A stretch of 64,000 nt of DNA from Enterococcus pallens ATCC BAA-351 (lineage in GTDB: Bacteria; Bacillota; Bacilli; Lactobacillales; Enterococcaceae), in contig NZ_ASWD01000002.1 of assembly GCF_000407485.1 (NCBI RefSeq), forward strand, positions 682,001 to 746,000, given 5' to 3'. The notes below the pieces were generated by a model. The model made no database searches and had not been told where the DNA came from. It saw only the letters and a list, made by a program, of their open reading frames with translations. The position numbers were made by a program, and so were the translations under genes. Position 1 is the stretch's first letter. Each line of letters opens with the position of its first letter. This document shows, in pieces, positions 8,204 through 16,168 of the stretch.

Positions 8204-9319
8204 CTAATTTTTTATCTGCCGAAACTGATTAACTTCTTTTAATCCGGCACTCATTAAAATAAATAATTCGATCCAAGCCGCAACGATCAGCAAAATATAA
8301 ATCAGCAGCTCGCTATTCAGTAACACGATGCCCATATCCCAGACGCCATGGAGTACCACTGCCGAAGCAAAGAAAAAGACAAAGCGTGTATCAAACAGCT
8401 GATTCATATTGAAAGAGCTGGTTTTCTTCACAATAATCACCGCTCCACCAATCATCGCTGACCAAGCCAGATGTGTGCCGATACTCATCCAGCCCCGCAA
8501 AATAATCAATCCGATCACATCTCCATAGCCCAACAATTCCCTAAAGACATAGCCAGAAGTTTCAAAGGCCGCAAAACCTGCACCAACCGCCGCTCCTATC
8601 AGCAAGCCATTTAGAATTTTGTTAATCTTATATTTGTTAATAAAGTAAACAACAATCACTGCCTTTCCCAGCTCTTCTACCACACTGACTAAAAAAGCAT
8701 CTGTAATCGTCATTACTCCAAAATAAGTTGCTTCATCACTAAACGTCACAAACTCATACAAAAATAATGTGCTAAGAATTGAAATAACACCCCCGATGAA
8801 AAAGATTTTAATGACTTCAAAAATACTGATATTTTGATAGACATTAGTTTCAAAGAAAAAGATCAATACTGAGAAGGGAACGGCAAAAGCACCAATGATA
8901 ATCAGTCCTGGAAGTGCATTGCTGTTTTCAAAGCTAGTCACAGCTACCAAAAGTGCTCCAAAAACAATCAGTGCCGCGATAAAAATTCGGGAAAACAACC
9001 ATGGCTTAGACCAGCTGTCAGAAACCTCTGAAATGTCGGGTGTCGTCTGCTTCGTGCCCGCAATAAAAATTTTTTCAGCTTCCTCGTTTGTGTGCTTTTT
9101 AGCGACCTGTGAAAACAATTGATTCAAATCAATCTGCAGGCCATCCTCTTCTCCAGCGTACTTGCCGATTGCCCGAGTCGCTTCGGTAAAAAGTCCCTTC
9201 GCTTTAGCTGTTTCCGCCGCTTCCGCTGGGGATGTCATCATTGGTAATGCAGCACCACACTTCCCGCAAAACTTTGCTTGATCCCCTAATTGATTGCCGC
9301 AATGTGGACAGAATTTCAT
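8204..9319 (-). CDS. prsW: PrsW-family intramembrane metalloprotease with N-terminal zinc ribbon
   Basis: A 371-residue polytopic membrane protein. Residues 1-23 are a Cys4 zinc ribbon (FCPHCG, FCGKCG). From about 108 there are some eight hydrophobic helices carrying all PrsW marks: Glu215-Glu216 (VEELGKA), Glu253 (AAFET), His283 (HLAWSA) and His324 (HGVWD). PrsW in Bacillus cleaves the anti-sigma factor RsiW inside or near the membrane to start a stress response. No sigma or anti-sigma gene is adjacent here. Its start overlaps the stop of the upstream serine hydrolase gene by four bases, so the two are made together. The cytoplasmic zinc ribbon, shared with both neighbours, may recruit a partner; that is inference. 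Confidence 0.88.
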   Translation of the reverse strand: MKFCPHCGNQLGDQAKFCGKCGAALPMMTSPAEAAETAKAKGLFTEATRAIGKYAGEEDGLQIDLNQLFSQVAKKHTNEEAEKIFIAGTKQTTPDISEVSDSWSKPWLFSRIFIAALIVFGALLVAVTSFENSNALPGLIIIGAFAVPFSVLIFFFETNVYQNISIFEVIKIFFIGGVISILSTLFLYEFVTFSDEATYFGVMTITDAFLVSVVEELGKAVIVVYFINKYKINKILNGLLIGAAVGAGFAAFETSGYVFRELLGYGDVIGLIILRGWMSIGTHLAWSAMIGGAVIIVKKTSSFNMNQLFDTRFVFFFASAVVLHGVWDMGIVLLNSELLIYILLIVAAWIELFILMSAGLKEVNQFRQIKN

Positions 9320-10542
9320 TCTTCATCACTCCTCATAAACGTTTCGTAAAATTCTTTTCCTAAACGATTCATTGCTACTAATTGTTCACTAGAATTGCCA
9401 TCCTCTGAAAGAACCACCAATACATAAGCGTTGCCGTCCTTTTCAAAAATACAGGCATCATTTTCTATTCCATAATCAGCATACTCTCCCGTTTTGTTGT
9501 AGATATTTACTTCTGGTCCAATTTGCGCCGGCAGCTTGCGGTGGTTTTTATTCTGATTCAAGAGCTCTAGCATTGCTAAATCATGAACCGGTGAAACCTG
9601 TTTTTGCTGATAAACGTTTTGTAGTAAGCGAGCTACATCTTCAGCACTCGTGTAGTTATCAATTCCCGCTTCCAATGCTTCCGTATCCAGAAACAAACGA
9701 TTCATCACGGTTCCGGAAAAATTCTGCTCACGAAGATAATTGTTCAACTCTGAAAGACCCCCAAGCTGTTCAACCAGAATATTGCCAGCTGTATTGTCGC
9801 TATCCACCATCATATGAGCAAGCAACTGATTGATCGTCAATGTGCTACCAATTGGATAATCTTGCAACACGCCCGTTCCACCAACAATATCTTGGCTGAG
9901 CAGCGTATATTCCTGATTTAACGCCAATCTTTTTTGATCCACTTGCTCATACACAGCTGCCATAATGAATAATTTGATTACACTTGCAGCCCGTCGCATA
10001 TTTTTTTCTTCCATTGTAAAGGTAGGGCCGTCAGCTTCAATTGGTGCCAGCAGTACACTGAAATTTCCATCAGCTCCGTTTAAAGCAGTTTGAGCAATTC
10101 TTCTGGCTTCTGCCACGTTAAATGTTGACTCCTCTGATTCGCCTGTTGTCTCCGTGGTAGAGACCAATGATTGACTGGTGTTGCTTTCTTGTGATGTTTC
10201 CGTTGAATGCTCAATGGAAGACTGAACCGTCGTTGCCTTTTCTTCAGAAGTACGGGTTGTCCACCAGAAATAACCGCCGATTGCTCCAACCAGCAGTAAT
10301 ACCAGCAGGCCCCACTTCCAACCAGACTTTTTGGGGTCAGGGTTTATTTGCGGCCTGCCGCGGTAGATGGCCCCTTCCTCTTTTTGCGAAATAATTTTCT
10401 CTGTAACAGCTTCGGTATCGACAGCAGTTTCTGCCGACTCTTCAATTGGTTCTGGCGTTGAATGTTTAACCGATGTTCCACATTTCTCACAAAAGGCTGA
10501 AGCTTCTGCCAGCGGCGCACCGCATTCTTCACAAAATTTCAT
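9316..10542 (-). CDS. Zinc ribbon - transmembrane - class A beta-lactamase-like serine hydrolase
   Basis: A 408-residue single-pass membrane protein. It has an N-terminal zinc ribbon (residues 4-22, FCEECG and FCEKCG), a membrane helix (about 76-92), a Ser/Thr/Glu-rich spacer (about 98-140) and an extracellular penicillin-recognising domain. All three active-site motifs are present: SVIK (187-190), SDN (248-250) and KTG (350-352). A clear class A ExxLN omega-loop glutamate is not evident, so acylation without efficient antibiotic hydrolysis is likely; it may act on peptidoglycan or sense beta-lactams. I start at 10542, where AGGAGG precedes ATG; a longer open frame upstream overlaps the Mor-like gene. 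It overlaps the PrsW gene by four bases. Confidence 0.85.
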   Translation of the reverse strand: MKFCEECGAPLAEASAFCEKCGTSVKHSTPEPIEESAETAVDTEAVTEKIISQKEEGAIYRGRPQINPDPKKSGWKWGLLVLLLVGAIGGYFWWTTRTSEEKATTVQSSIEHSTETSQESNTSQSLVSTTETTGESEESTFNVAEARRIAQTALNGADGNFSVLLAPIEADGPTFTMEEKNMRRAASVIKLFIMAAVYEQVDQKRLALNQEYTLLSQDIVGGTGVLQDYPIGSTLTINQLLAHMMVDSDNTAGNILVEQLGGLSELNNYLREQNFSGTVMNRLFLDTEALEAGIDNYTSAEDVARLLQNVYQQKQVSPVHDLAMLELLNQNKNHRKLPAQIGPEVNIYNKTGEYADYGIENDACIFEKDGNAYVLVVLSEDGNSSEQLVAMNRLGKEFYETFMRSDEE

Positions 10543-10546
10543 AAGC

Positions 10547-10837
10547 CTAACTTTCCTCCTGCTCTTTGATTTCTCGCAGCATTCGCTCAATACTGCGCTG
10601 ACTGTAGCCATAGGTGCGAGCCAGCTTTTGCTTGTTGCGGCCATCGTAATCGCTGCGCAGTACATCCAGCATATGTGACCGAGAAATCAAACGTACGGGT
10701 AAATTCAATTGAATCCCTCGATATTCCTTGAATAAGTTCAACGTTGCTTCGGTACCAATAACTTTCTGCAAGTCTTTATAAATTTTATTCCAACCAGACG
10801 TATCAAGCTCATTCACTTCTTTTCCCCCATTCGTCAC
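10547..10837 (-). CDS. Mor-like helix-turn-helix protein 1
   Basis: A 96-residue protein resembling the Mor/C transcription activator family of Mu-like phages. The centre (about 38-60) has the YRGIQLNLP strand segment seen in Mor (compare Mor GGxxxYIP), and the C-terminus (about 68-90) is a helix-turn-helix, NKQKLARTYGYSQRSIERML. It ends four bases before the serine hydrolase start and has AAGGAG six bases before its ATG. It is clearly related to the next gene upstream. It probably controls this operon; family assignment is by motif only. Confidence 0.65.
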   Translation of the reverse strand: MTNGGKEVNELDTSGWNKIYKDLQKVIGTEATLNLFKEYRGIQLNLPVRLISRSHMLDVLRSDYDGRNKQKLARTYGYSQRSIERMLREIKEQEES

Positions 10838-10891
10838 TCCTTAGTTAAAATAATAATGTTTTCAAAAAACCTTATCTCGCGATTTTTTCAA

Positions 10892-10914
10892 CGACATTAC
10901 GCTTCCTTTTGTCG
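10892..10914. promoter_or_regulatory. Candidate operator, CGACA-N13-TGTCG
   Basis: The 106-base gap between the two Mor-like genes contains an inverted pair CGACA (10892-10896) and TGTCG (10910-10914). A related dyad, GACA-N5-TGTC (11255-11267), lies in the divergent promoter region upstream of the second Mor-like gene. The shared half-site suggests one regulator of the cluster binds both places. Short half-sites make this tentative. Confidence 0.3.
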
Positions 10915-10943
10915 CTGCTTTCTAGTTGACTCTGTAACAACAA

Positions 10944-11213
10944 CTAGGTAAAATCCTCTTTTTGTTTTTCCTTGATAAGTCGTTCAATCTGTCGCTGTGA
11001 ATAGCCATATTTCTGGGCAAGATGTTGTTTGGTCTTAAGGTCAATCGGAGGAAGGATTGCCAGTCTTTCTGCCAGCTTTTTACCACTGTAAAGCTTTTTA
11101 GGAACACTAATTACCAGCCCTTGGTAATGCTCAAAAAATACCAGCATTGCTTCTTCGCCCAGCAGCTCTGCTAATTCTTGATAAAAGCTATTTAGTAATT
11201 CTTTTTCAACCAT
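10944..11213 (-). CDS. Mor-like helix-turn-helix protein 2
   Basis: An 89-residue paralog of the preceding gene product. It shares the central YQGLVISVP segment and the C-terminal helix-turn-helix KQHLAQKYGYSQRQIERLI. I start it at 11213, with GGAGGGAGG just upstream; the longer frame to 11261 would run into the divergent promoter. It is the first gene of the operon and faces the WYL regulator across 68 bases. Two similar small regulators in tandem suggest duplication followed by divergence, or a heterodimer. Confidence 0.65.
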   Translation of the reverse strand: MVEKELLNSFYQELAELLGEEAMLVFFEHYQGLVISVPKKLYSGKKLAERLAILPPIDLKTKQHLAQKYGYSQRQIERLIKEKQKEDFT

Positions 11214-11254
11214 TGAAACCTCCCTCCTTCGGCAATATGGTATCATTAAGCAAT

Positions 11255-11267
11255 GACACATTATGTC
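11255..11267. promoter_or_regulatory. Candidate operator in the divergent Mor-like / WYL promoter region
   Basis: GACA-N5-TGTC dyad in the 68-base space between the two divergent start codons. It sits directly upstream of the AAGGAGG of the WYL gene, so a bound protein would block that gene and could also act on the operon in the other direction. Confidence 0.3.
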
Positions 11268-11281
11268 GCAAGGAGGTCCTC

Positions 11282-12226
11282 ATGAACAGCAATAAGCGAA
11301 TTATTGAATTATTTCTCACTCTTTACCAAGGTCAACGTCTTGCTATCCCAGAGACTAGTTCTCGCTACGATGTTTCGCCGCGTACCATTCAACGGGATCT
11401 TGCCGCAATTAAAGAGATTCTGAGCACCAGCGATGTTGCGCTAAAATTGATTTACGATCCCCATCAACAACGCTATAAGCTGGAAAATACTGACAAGCTT
11501 TCACCACAAGAAGTTTTATCAATCGGCAAGATTCTACTGGAGAGTCGAGCACTGACGAAAGAAGAACTAGAAAAGATCATTAATCATCTATTAAAGGAAC
11601 TCTCTGACGAATCCAGCAAGACAGTCAAGAAGTCACTAGCAAATGAGTTGTTAAACTACTATCCACTAAAGCATCAGGAAAACCTATTCCAATTAATTTG
11701 GGATTTCAGCCAGTACATTGCTGAACACACCGTCATTGCTTTCGATTACCGCAAAAATCGCGGCGAATTTGTCCAACGCAAAGGCCTGCCGGTTTCACTG
11801 ATTTTTTCGGAGTACTATTTTTATGTCCTGCTGTACAACCCAACGTATGAAAATTATTTGATTTATCGCCTGGATCGTTTCGGTAAAATCACTATTACTT
11901 CAGACAAAATAAAAATCCCCTACAAAAATCGTCTAGAGGATGGTGAGCTGCGGAAAAAAATCCACTTTATGTATGCCGGCAAAGAAGTCACCTTCACCTT
12001 TCGTTTTTGGGGAATCGTCGAGGCCGCTTTAGACAAGCTGCCAAATTCTAGAGTCATCAAAACATTCGAAGACACTAGCGTGATTATTGAAGCCACTGCC
12101 TACGATACCGGTGTAATCATGTGGCTGCTGAGTCAAGGCAAGAATGTTCAGGTACTTTCGCCGCCGTCATTTGTGGACAAAATACGAGAAGAAGTTGAAG
12201 ACATGTTAAAAAGGTACACGGATTGA
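11282..12226 (+). CDS. HTH-11 / WYL-domain transcriptional regulator
   Basis: A 314-residue DeoR-like regulator. Residues 1-60 carry a winged helix (VSPRTIQRDLAAIKEIL), and the centre and C-terminus form a WYL domain and its extension (WYL signature region around residues 150-215, YYFYVLLYNP and YLIYRLDR, ending in a C-terminal WCX-like segment). WYL proteins sense ligands or single-stranded nucleic acid and often sit beside defence or stress loci. I start at 11282, with AAGGAGG seven bases upstream; the longer frame has no ribosome site. It is divergent from the Mor-like/zinc-ribbon operon and is the likely master regulator of it. Confidence 0.85.
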   Translation: MNSNKRIIELFLTLYQGQRLAIPETSSRYDVSPRTIQRDLAAIKEILSTSDVALKLIYDPHQQRYKLENTDKLSPQEVLSIGKILLESRALTKEELEKIINHLLKELSDESSKTVKKSLANELLNYYPLKHQENLFQLIWDFSQYIAEHTVIAFDYRKNRGEFVQRKGLPVSLIFSEYYFYVLLYNPTYENYLIYRLDRFGKITITSDKIKIPYKNRLEDGELRKKIHFMYAGKEVTFTFRFWGIVEAALDKLPNSRVIKTFEDTSVIIEATAYDTGVIMWLLSQGKNVQVLSPPSFVDKIREEVEDMLKRYTD

Positions 12227-12235
12227 CCGTGTACC
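12213..12235 (+). terminator. Terminator of the WYL regulator gene
   Basis: Nine-base perfect stem GGTACACGG ... CCGTGTACC with a five-base loop; the stop codon lies in the loop. Downstream is only moderately T-rich, so efficiency is uncertain. Confidence 0.6.
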
Positions 12236-12400
12236 TTGGGTTGAATTTATTCTTTTGCTAAATACTAGATAATAGATTACTTTTTCAATAGTTTTGCGTA
12301 ATAAACCACCCTAGCTAAATTTATCGCTTCACCATCTAATAATCCTCATCGTTTCCAGCTACGGAGCCTTTGCTTTTAGGCCAACTGTCATTTCCAACTG

Positions 12401-12658
12401 TTAATTTAAAAACCAAACTTCATTCATCTTACGTAGAAATTCATCAGACAATGTATATTGACTGCCTTGTGGAATGACTGAATCTATACCACAGCTTGGA
12501 CATAACGCCGTTTGATCCGGTTCCCCATCAATCCAGCTTTGAATTCTCTCGTAATTAAAGATTGCACCACAATAGAAGCAACCACACAAGCCTGAATTCT
12601 TTAACAACTCCTTGTTGTAAATTGAATATTTGTGGGCATCAGCATAAATTTTTTCCAC
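12401..12658 (-). CDS. Small zinc-binding cytoplasmic protein
   Basis: An 85-residue protein with two cysteine pairs, CGCFYCG near residue 25 and CPSCG near 55, separated by about 28 residues, which should bind one zinc ion. Similar short proteins are annotated only as cytoplasmic or hypothetical protein in many Firmicutes. The start is GTG with GGGAG ten bases upstream. It follows the DUF1456 gene on the same strand after about 110 bases but no shared role is evident. Confidence 0.65.
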   Translation of the reverse strand: MEKIYADAHKYSIYNKELLKNSGLCGCFYCGAIFNYERIQSWIDGEPDQTALCPSCGIDSVIPQGSQYTLSDEFLRKMNEVWFLN

Positions 12659-12766
12659 GATAAAGCGACTCCCTTACTGTTTCTAAATACGGGCTACTTT
12701 CATATTTTGAATCCGGCTCGAGATTATAGATATCAAGCGATTTTTACATTATAAATCAAGCATTAA

Positions 12767-13282
12767 TCACTTCTCTCGATTTTCCTCACTCCGATAAACC
12801 AAACCCAATCCTTTTAAGAAATTACGCGCATACTTATCTCCACAAGGTTTGAAGTTGCGATGTCCTTCTTTTCGCAAGATAGCCCCAAGCTCACCTTTTG
12901 AAGGATAAACTTTGGCCTCAGCAAGAATCGCCAGCATGTCATCGCTAGTCAAGAATAGCGCAATTTTCAGCTTTTTCAGAAGAACATTATTAATATATTT
13001 GATCTCCTTGCTTTGCGGCTGTACTTCTTCCGCAGGTTTATCTTTTTGCGGACCGCGTTTAAGAATGATGAAACCATTCAAAAAGGCATCTAATTCTTGA
13101 TTGTCGATCGGCTTCAAATACACATTGTCTTCCTCACGTGAAGCAGGCTTCACTTTAGTCAGCATCTTATGCATGTCATCCTTAGTAATCGTGATTCCAC
13201 CTAGCTCAAAAGCCTTGATGAGATCATTATCCTTAATATCAATGGCGTATCTTAAACGCAGCAATCTATCATTGTTGTTCAT
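12767..13282 (-). CDS. yehS: DUF1456 family protein (YehS-like)
   Basis: A 171-residue protein made of two similar halves (about 1-65 and 95-160). Each has a short helical unit ending in a pattern like ITKDDMHKMLTKVK or LTSDDMLAILAEAKV, the DUF1456 repeat of E. coli YehS. Function is unknown in the family. AAGGAG lies seven bases before the ATG. It stands alone, with 225 bases of AT-rich sequence upstream. Confidence 0.85.
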   Translation of the reverse strand: MNNNDRLLRLRYAIDIKDNDLIKAFELGGITITKDDMHKMLTKVKPASREEDNVYLKPIDNQELDAFLNGFIILKRGPQKDKPAEEVQPQSKEIKYINNVLLKKLKIALFLTSDDMLAILAEAKVYPSKGELGAILRKEGHRNFKPCGDKYARNFLKGLGLVYRSEENREK

Positions 13283-13507
13283 TTAGTGTCTCCTTGTTTT
13301 CGTTTTTCTATTTGAAATTCTCGAAAATTGATTTCAAACATCCTATCAGTTGTAGTATACCTTACAATTAATTGCTTTAGTGATGCAAATACGTAAAAAA
13401 GACATTTAGGATTACACATATGCAGGAAACATTCCTGTACATAAGGTGTAATTTCTAAACGCCTTTATTCATTCAAAGCAAAAAGTCATTGCTATTACTA
13501 AGCTTAA

Positions 13508-14179
13508 CTATGGGAATTCAGTCATTCGTTCACGTTCAAATACCATTGATTCCTTAAATAATTTTGCCAAGGACTCACTATCCTGTTCTCCTAGATATTC
13601 CATATATTGACCTCGCCATTCTTTTCTGATAACAATCGGCACTCCTAAATATTTCATACTCAGGTACATCAATAGTAGGCGTCCGGTTCGTCCATTTCCA
13701 TCAGAAAAAGGATGGATTCGTTCAAACTGAATATGAGTATCTGCTAATACTTCCAAAATTTCTTGTTCATCAGTTAATAAATCTAGACGGTTGTTTGTAT
13801 TGTCAGCCCATTGACTCATTAGTAATGGCATTTCCTCCGGCACAGCCGTTTTGAATTCCGCTCCACGGATCGCATTTTGCTGCGTTTTAAACTGACCCTT
13901 ATCATGCTGCAGACGATCTGTTAGCAGAAAATGAAATTGCTTGATTTCTGCTATATCTAATGACTGATTTTCAGCTAACAATCCAATCAAATAAGCAAAG
14001 GCTTGCTTATGATTTTCAATTTCATAAAATTCACGAATGCTTTTACCGCTGCTGGGAAGCGTTCCTTCTAAAAGGATAGAGACCGTCTGCGGCAAGCTGA
14101 TGGTGTTACCTTCTATTCCACTGGAATGATACGCCATTCGGACAAGCGCATCGTCTAAATAGTCTTGAGAAACATCCAT
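13508..14179 (-). CDS. Fic-family protein (AMPylase), inhibitory motif in cis
   Basis: A 223-residue Fic protein. Fic enzymes transfer AMP or other nucleotides onto target side chains. The core motif HPFSDGNGRTGR (156-167) is intact, with catalytic His156 and the anion-hole glycines. Near the N-terminus SSGIEGN (19-25) fits the (S/T)xxxE(G/N) inhibitory helix, which makes this a class II, self-inhibited Fic protein. There is no partner antitoxin gene beside it, in agreement with that. GGGAGG precedes the ATG by seven bases. The target is unknown. Confidence 0.9.
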   Translation of the reverse strand: MDVSQDYLDDALVRMAYHSSGIEGNTISLPQTVSILLEGTLPSSGKSIREFYEIENHKQAFAYLIGLLAENQSLDIAEIKQFHFLLTDRLQHDKGQFKTQQNAIRGAEFKTAVPEEMPLLMSQWADNTNNRLDLLTDEQEILEVLADTHIQFERIHPFSDGNGRTGRLLLMYLSMKYLGVPIVIRKEWRGQYMEYLGEQDSESLAKLFKESMVFERERMTEFP

Positions 14180-14523
14180 GTCTTTTCCTCCCCACCCGTG
14201 CTTACACTATTTTATTATACCTTAATCGAGCGACTCAAAACACTTGTAGCTTTTATATCTACACTGACACTAGCATCTAATGTTCAAATGTCCGCAAAAA
14301 AATACTTACTTATATTACGAACCCACATATCGCAAATAATACTTTCAAAAACCGCATTACTCAGTATCCCCTCTCCCTATCATAAACTAATGATAGCCAT
14401 GACTTTTCTCGATAGCATCAGATTTCTTATTGCTAAAGCTAGTGACAAAAATCCGGAATGTTCGTGATTTTTGCAGGTGGTCAGACTATAATAAATGTAG
14501 TGATGAGGAGTGGAGGTAGTACG

Positions 14524-15984
14524 GTGATTGAAGCATTTATTGAAAAAGATGTTATTCGACAAGTCAAATTGATCGAATACCTTTATGAGTTAGAAAAGCT
14601 GACCTTGCGTGAGGTTGCCAAGCGGCTACAAGTGACAACGAATACAGTGAAACGAGACTTTGATAAAGTCGTCTTAATGTTAGAGGAGCAAATCGAGTTT
14701 TCTGAAATCACCAGTACAACGATTTCCATTATTTTCAATAGCTCCTTTACGCGTTATGAATTAATTAAATTGATCTACCAAGATTCGTATTTTTTAAAAA
14801 CATGTGCCTATTATTTGCTTGGTGAATCCGATTATCTGACTCTGGTAGAAGCAGAATTTATTTCAGTCGCCAAAGCTTTCACAATAAAAAAGCAGGTAGA
14901 AAACTATTTCAAGGCAGCAGAGATCATGGACGAAAATGGTGCCTTCATTAATAATGAAATTCGCTATCGTTTAGTCCTTATTTCTGTTTGGATGCGATGC
15001 GATGTATTGGATAAGCTGATTGTTTCAGATAAGTATAAAACCGCTACTGTTTTTGTAAATCAAGTCTTATTCAAGTTTGCCAATGGTTACGAAAAAAACA
15101 AAAGAGAATATCAATTTTTGCTGCTGAATACCTATTTGTCGCTCAGTCGCTTTAAAGATTTTTCTTTAATGTACGAAAAAGAAGCCATTACCTATTTGAA
15201 AAATACACCGACTTTTCAACAACTGATGGACGTTAATGACTTGATTTTGACGAAAGACAAATTACCGGAAACTGAAATTCAATATCTGGCTTCGATTTAT
15301 AAATCGATCCCTTTAAACACGAGAAATTATTTAATTGTGGAAATGAACTATCAGAGGGAAAGAGAATTGATGATCGAGAAAAATTTTATGGTTCGACAAT
15401 TGCTTAAAAATTTTGAAGATGAATTTTCTGCTGATTTGTTCAATCATGTTCTATTTGAAAAACCCTTTATGAATTTTGTTTATTCTTTATGGCAGGAAAC
15501 CCAAGCTTTTTCTGTTGAAAAGCATTTTTATCTAAGTGACCAGCAATTACAGTTAGCAGAAAGAATCAAGCAAGTCTTAGAATCTTGGCAGAAACACTTC
15601 CATTTAGAAACAGAAGTCACATTCAATCAGACCACACTTGAAAAGTTCTGCTCTCAAGTAACCGTGAGTTTGATGCAAAAAAGAACCCCAAAATTTGTTT
15701 TCTTCTTTATTGCAGAAGATGAGCTATCCCATACTATTTACCGGGAGAACTTAAAACGTTGGTTGAACTTGGACTATAATGTTATTGATAGCACTATGTA
15801 TTATTCCTTAGATGAATTACCAATTTATGTCAAAGACTGGCCAAGTATCGTTATATGCGAGCGATCGCTAAAATACGATTTCACGATTCCCGATTCACTC
15901 ACCTTCTTTCCAATCTCACGAAACTCGATTTTAGAGGATACCAAAAATATTTTATCCTATGTTTATAACTGGAAAACTGAATAA
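14524..15984 (+). CDS. Mga-type helix-turn-helix transcriptional regulator
   Basis: About 486 residues. The N-terminus has a DeoR/Mga-like helix-turn-helix (LTLREVAKRLQVTTNTVKRD) followed by a long helical body as in Mga, AtxA and related virulence regulators, with a C-terminal EIIB-like segment (around FVFFFIAEDELSHTIYRENL). I start it at the GTG at 14524, which has GGAGG seven bases upstream; a TATAAT at 14487-14492 would put the transcript start after the more upstream ATGs. It ends before a strong bidirectional terminator, and the next gene on the same strand encodes a secreted protein, a common Mga target type. Confidence 0.8.
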   Translation: MIEAFIEKDVIRQVKLIEYLYELEKLTLREVAKRLQVTTNTVKRDFDKVVLMLEEQIEFSEITSTTISIIFNSSFTRYELIKLIYQDSYFLKTCAYYLLGESDYLTLVEAEFISVAKAFTIKKQVENYFKAAEIMDENGAFINNEIRYRLVLISVWMRCDVLDKLIVSDKYKTATVFVNQVLFKFANGYEKNKREYQFLLLNTYLSLSRFKDFSLMYEKEAITYLKNTPTFQQLMDVNDLILTKDKLPETEIQYLASIYKSIPLNTRNYLIVEMNYQRERELMIEKNFMVRQLLKNFEDEFSADLFNHVLFEKPFMNFVYSLWQETQAFSVEKHFYLSDQQLQLAERIKQVLESWQKHFHLETEVTFNQTTLEKFCSQVTVSLMQKRTPKFVFFFIAEDELSHTIYRENLKRWLNLDYNVIDSTMYYSLDELPIYVKDWPSIVICERSLKYDFTIPDSLTFFPISRNSILEDTKNILSYVYNWKTE

Positions 15985-15990
15985 TACCTC

Positions 15991-16051
15991 AAAAGAAGAC
16001 AGCTGTACCTTAGAAAAGCCATTCTGGCACTAGGGCTACAGCTGTTTTCTT
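15991..16051. terminator. Bidirectional rho-independent terminator
   Basis: Long inverted repeat with arms AAAGAAGACAGCTGTA and TACAGCTGTTTTCTTT, separated by about 25 bases, just after the Mga-type gene stop; T-rich on the forward strand. Confidence 0.8.
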
Positions 16052-16168
16052 TATTTTTTCATCTTTTGTGAAAATCCATGAAATAAGATAGAAAATATCC
16101 TGGAAAAGAAATTGTATACTACTCTCGAAAAAAGAAATAAATCTATTTTATTAAAGGGAGTGTTTACA

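Noticed and set aside
7508-12226. Mobile element or phage remnant around the Mor-like genes
   Set aside because: Mor-like proteins suggest phage, but no integrase, transposase, structural genes or flanking repeats were found.
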